Positions 13,609-15,306 of a stretch of 15,306 nucleotides of DNA are shown here, in pieces. A program made the position numbers and the translations under genes. A model generated the notes under the pieces. The model worked only from the letters and a program-made list of their open reading frames with translations, did not search any database and was not told where the DNA came from. Every line of letters starts with the position of its first letter. The stretch's first letter is position 1. The DNA is from Hydrogenovibrio sp. UBA650 (GTDB lineage: Bacteria; Pseudomonadota; Gammaproteobacteria; Thiomicrospirales; Thiomicrospiraceae): the NCBI GenBank assembly GCA_002299245.1, contig DBOI01000165.1, forward strand, positions 1 through 15,306, written 5' to 3'.

Positions 13609-14433
13609 ATGCAGTGGTTTGAACACGTTATTTCAGATCAGTTTTTTGAAGTAAAACCTGCTGGCAGAAGCGGTAAAGAGCGTTTTCTGGACTGGATACT
13701 GGACGATTCCTCATTTGAAGAATCGCCTTTTAAAGGCGGGATAGCACATGCCCGAAAAAAGCTGGACAAGCTTGATGTGGCCTATTACTCAAAAACCAGA
13801 AATCATTTAAATGGTGGAGTGTCTCAGCTATCACCTTATATTGAGCACGGTCTGGTAGATCCAACTGAGATATTGAAATATATCGACTCTAAATATGATC
13901 GAGTACAAGCCTACATGTTCCTTAAACAACTGAGCTGGCGTGATTTTTTTGCCAAGCGCTTTAGAGAGAACCCTGAAACGGTTTGGAAAGATCTTGAAGA
14001 CTATAAAACAGGTTTTCAAGCATCTGATTACTCAGACATGTTGCCTATTGATGTTTTGGAAGCTAAAACGGATGTGGCTGTTATCAATCAATTTATATTA
14101 GAGATGATGAAAAATGGATACCTGCACAATCATGCGAGACTCTATCTTGCCAGTTACATTATTCATTGGCGCCGAATCAAATGGCAGGTAGGAGCACGCT
14201 GGATGTTGAAACACCTGATTGATGGCAACATTGCATCAAACAATTATTCATGGCAGTGGGTTGCAAGTACCGGGAGCAATAAGCCTTACATTTTCAACTT
14301 AGAAAATATCCGCAAATTTGCCTCTGACGAAGAATACAACCTAGATAGTAAAAACAACCAGGCCATTGCCCAGAGTTACGATGCCCTGAATAGAAAATTA
14401 TTTCCAAAGTTAACAACTGAAACTGGAGGCTAA
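13609..14433 (+). CDS. Stand-alone photolyase/cryptochrome FAD-binding domain protein
   Basis: The 274-residue protein corresponds to only the helical catalytic domain of the photolyase/cryptochrome family, which binds FAD and in photolyases splits UV dimers with light. After a 42-residue N-terminal extension, motifs appear in canonical order: GGIAHARKKLD (43-53), the FAD-phosphate loop VSQLSPYIEHG (71-81), FLKQLSWRDFF (104-114), YLHNHARLYLAS (171-182) and IDGNIASNNYSWQWVASTG (204-222). By alignment in my head with E. coli PhrB, N211 matches flavin-contacting N378, W215 matches W382 and W192 matches W359 (identical 23-residue spacing). However E274 becomes Q107, R342 becomes H175, and the W306 position is not Trp. 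The usual WxxGxTGxPxVDA motif is replaced by EAKTDVAVIN. An AGG lies 9 bases before the ATG. It may be a photolyase for unusual substrates or a photoreceptor. Confidence 0.85.
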   Translation: MQWFEHVISDQFFEVKPAGRSGKERFLDWILDDSSFEESPFKGGIAHARKKLDKLDVAYYSKTRNHLNGGVSQLSPYIEHGLVDPTEILKYIDSKYDRVQAYMFLKQLSWRDFFAKRFRENPETVWKDLEDYKTGFQASDYSDMLPIDVLEAKTDVAVINQFILEMMKNGYLHNHARLYLASYIIHWRRIKWQVGARWMLKHLIDGNIASNNYSWQWVASTGSNKPYIFNLENIRKFASDEEYNLDSKNNQAIAQSYDALNRKLFPKLTTETGG

Positions 14434-14434
14434 A

Positions 14435-14854
14435 ATGGATTTAAACAACCACAACAGTTGGATTTGGCTGCATAGTAATGATCTCAATGTCGAACATCCC
14501 GTGTTTGAACAAGCAGACCAATACGATGCGATTCTGTTTGTTTGGGATGAGGCGCACTTTGCTTCACAATTTTACTCCAAACAACGGCTCTACTTTATCT
14601 GGCAATGCCTTCAGGATTTCAAAGACCTGCCCTTAGTTGTCATAAAAGGTGAGACCGATCTGGTGCTAAAAAAACTCTTTAAAGACAATCCTCAAACCGT
14701 GATTTTTACTCCAGAAAGTGACAACATGAGCTTTTCGCGTTGGCCATTTGTAAAATCACTTGCGAAGGATCAGTTGATTAGATTCAATCAAAAGCTGCCA
14801 TTTAGTTTCTCTAAATACTGGAAAACAGCAGAGAAGCAGCTATTTGCAAGTTAA
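14435..14854 (+). CDS. Stand-alone photolyase N-terminal-like alpha/beta domain protein
   Basis: This 139-residue protein resembles the Rossmann-like alpha/beta domain that usually forms the first third of photolyases and holds the antenna pigment. Matching features are the WIWLHSNDLNVEHPVFEQA start (9-27, in the place of the usual WFRxDLRxxDNPAL), the AILFVWDEAHF strand (32-42), the SKQRLYFIWQCLQDF helix (48-62), LPLVVIKGE (65-73, like the family LxVxxG) and the DLVLKKLF helix. The arginines of the R-DLR motif are absent, so it is divergent. The ATG follows the stop of the FAD-domain gene by one base, with GGAGG placed 5 bases upstream inside the end of that gene. Tight coupling suggests the two products form a complex. 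This family assignment is from motif pattern only. Confidence 0.65.
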   Translation: MDLNNHNSWIWLHSNDLNVEHPVFEQADQYDAILFVWDEAHFASQFYSKQRLYFIWQCLQDFKDLPLVVIKGETDLVLKKLFKDNPQTVIFTPESDNMSFSRWPFVKSLAKDQLIRFNQKLPFSFSKYWKTAEKQLFAS

Positions 14855-14864
14855 AAACAAGCAG

Positions 14865-15278
14865 ATGGTTCGCTATCACTATATTTTCGGCTTTGCTGGA
14901 TTAATCCCGTTCATTAGTTTGGCGGCCGCCATTAACTACCAGCCACACCTGGATCTTTGGCAAAACATGTTAACCAGTTATGCTGCGCTTATATTCAGCT
15001 TTATTGTAGGCCTCTATTGGCTTGCTAGTTTTGATAAAAAACTCAACGCGCCGGTTGCACTGGTTCTATGGTTGTCAATTCTGATGATGCTGTGGTCTTG
15101 GCTATGGGTAGTATTTGAAGAACACATAACCTTTTGGATGATAGCGATTAGCTTTTTAAGCCTACCATTATTGGAGGCTAAGCTATTCAAAAACGTATTT
15201 TCAAGAGAGTTTATAAAAATGAGGCTGCTGCTATCAGCAACTGCTGGCATGAGTCTTATCTGGGCGAATTTTGCATGA
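14865..15278 (+). CDS. Small integral membrane protein, DUF3429-like
   Basis: A 137-residue hydrophobic protein with about five membrane helices (residues about 5-22, 35-56, 62-84, 88-104 and 118-136) and short loops. The FAGLIPFISLAAA start and SYAALIFSFIVGLYWL resemble DUF3429 proteins, whose function is unknown and which I recall being found near photolyase genes in some gammaproteobacteria. The ATG at 14865 leaves a 10-base gap after the previous gene. An in-frame TTG at 14844 would add seven residues and overlap it by 11 bases, and neither start has a strong ribosome site. Same strand and spacing suggest one transcript with the split photolyase. No terminator is visible before the window ends. 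Confidence 0.65.
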   Translation: MVRYHYIFGFAGLIPFISLAAAINYQPHLDLWQNMLTSYAALIFSFIVGLYWLASFDKKLNAPVALVLWLSILMMLWSWLWVVFEEHITFWMIAISFLSLPLLEAKLFKNVFSREFIKMRLLLSATAGMSLIWANFA

Positions 15279-15306
15279 GCATATAACTTTAAGGCGCCAA
15301 ACGTTT

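Noticed and set aside
14431..14437. Frameshift or nonsense mutation breaking one photolyase gene in two
   Set aside because: The domain order is the reverse of a classical photolyase, the FAD domain is complete before the stop, and the second gene has its own well-spaced GGAGG and ATG.

Overview
The window looks like a chromosomal core segment from a gammaproteobacterium. The order recN, fur, bamE, rnfH, ratA, smpB, ssrA is, from memory, the arrangement seen in Pseudomonas-like gammaproteobacteria. An HrcA-type heat-shock repressor, the fairly low G+C and the tmRNA tag ANDDNYALAA would fit the sulfur-oxidising Thiomicrospira/Hydrogenovibrio/Thiomicrorhabdus group. That genus-level guess is inference. 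No insertion sequence, prophage, CRISPR array or tRNA gene was seen.

Left part (1-7811), housekeeping and stress genes: hrcA (-) is divergent from nadK-recN (+). An unrecognised lipoprotein gene (-) and fur (-) follow. bamE (+) converges on ratA-rnfH (-). smpB (+) leads into the tmRNA gene ssrA (+), so both parts of the trans-translation ribosome-rescue system lie together. Transcription units are separated by strong stem-loops, several of which look usable in both directions. ratA and smpB diverge from a mirror-image promoter palindrome, and smpB has a long, structured leader.

Middle part (7864-13309), a minus-strand thiamin operon: a TPP riboswitch precedes thiO-thiS-thiG-thiDE-tenA-thiD. 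ThiO, ThiS and ThiG make the thiazole phosphate. The ThiD domains phosphorylate the pyrimidine, the ThiE domain joins the two halves, and TenA salvages pyrimidine from degraded thiamin. Genes overlap by 1 to 4 bases or are closely spaced. ThiD occurs twice, once fused to ThiE and once alone. thiC and thiF are not in the window.

Right part (13310-15306), the most unusual region: a plus-strand cluster encodes a photolyase/cryptochrome-type FAD domain as a free 274-residue protein. One base after it comes a separate 139-residue protein resembling the alpha/beta domain that is normally the N-terminus of a photolyase. A five-helix membrane protein of DUF3429 type follows. This is a photolyase split into two genes with domain order reversed. 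The FAD protein keeps the flavin site and inner tryptophans but has changes at lesion-contact and outer electron-transfer positions.
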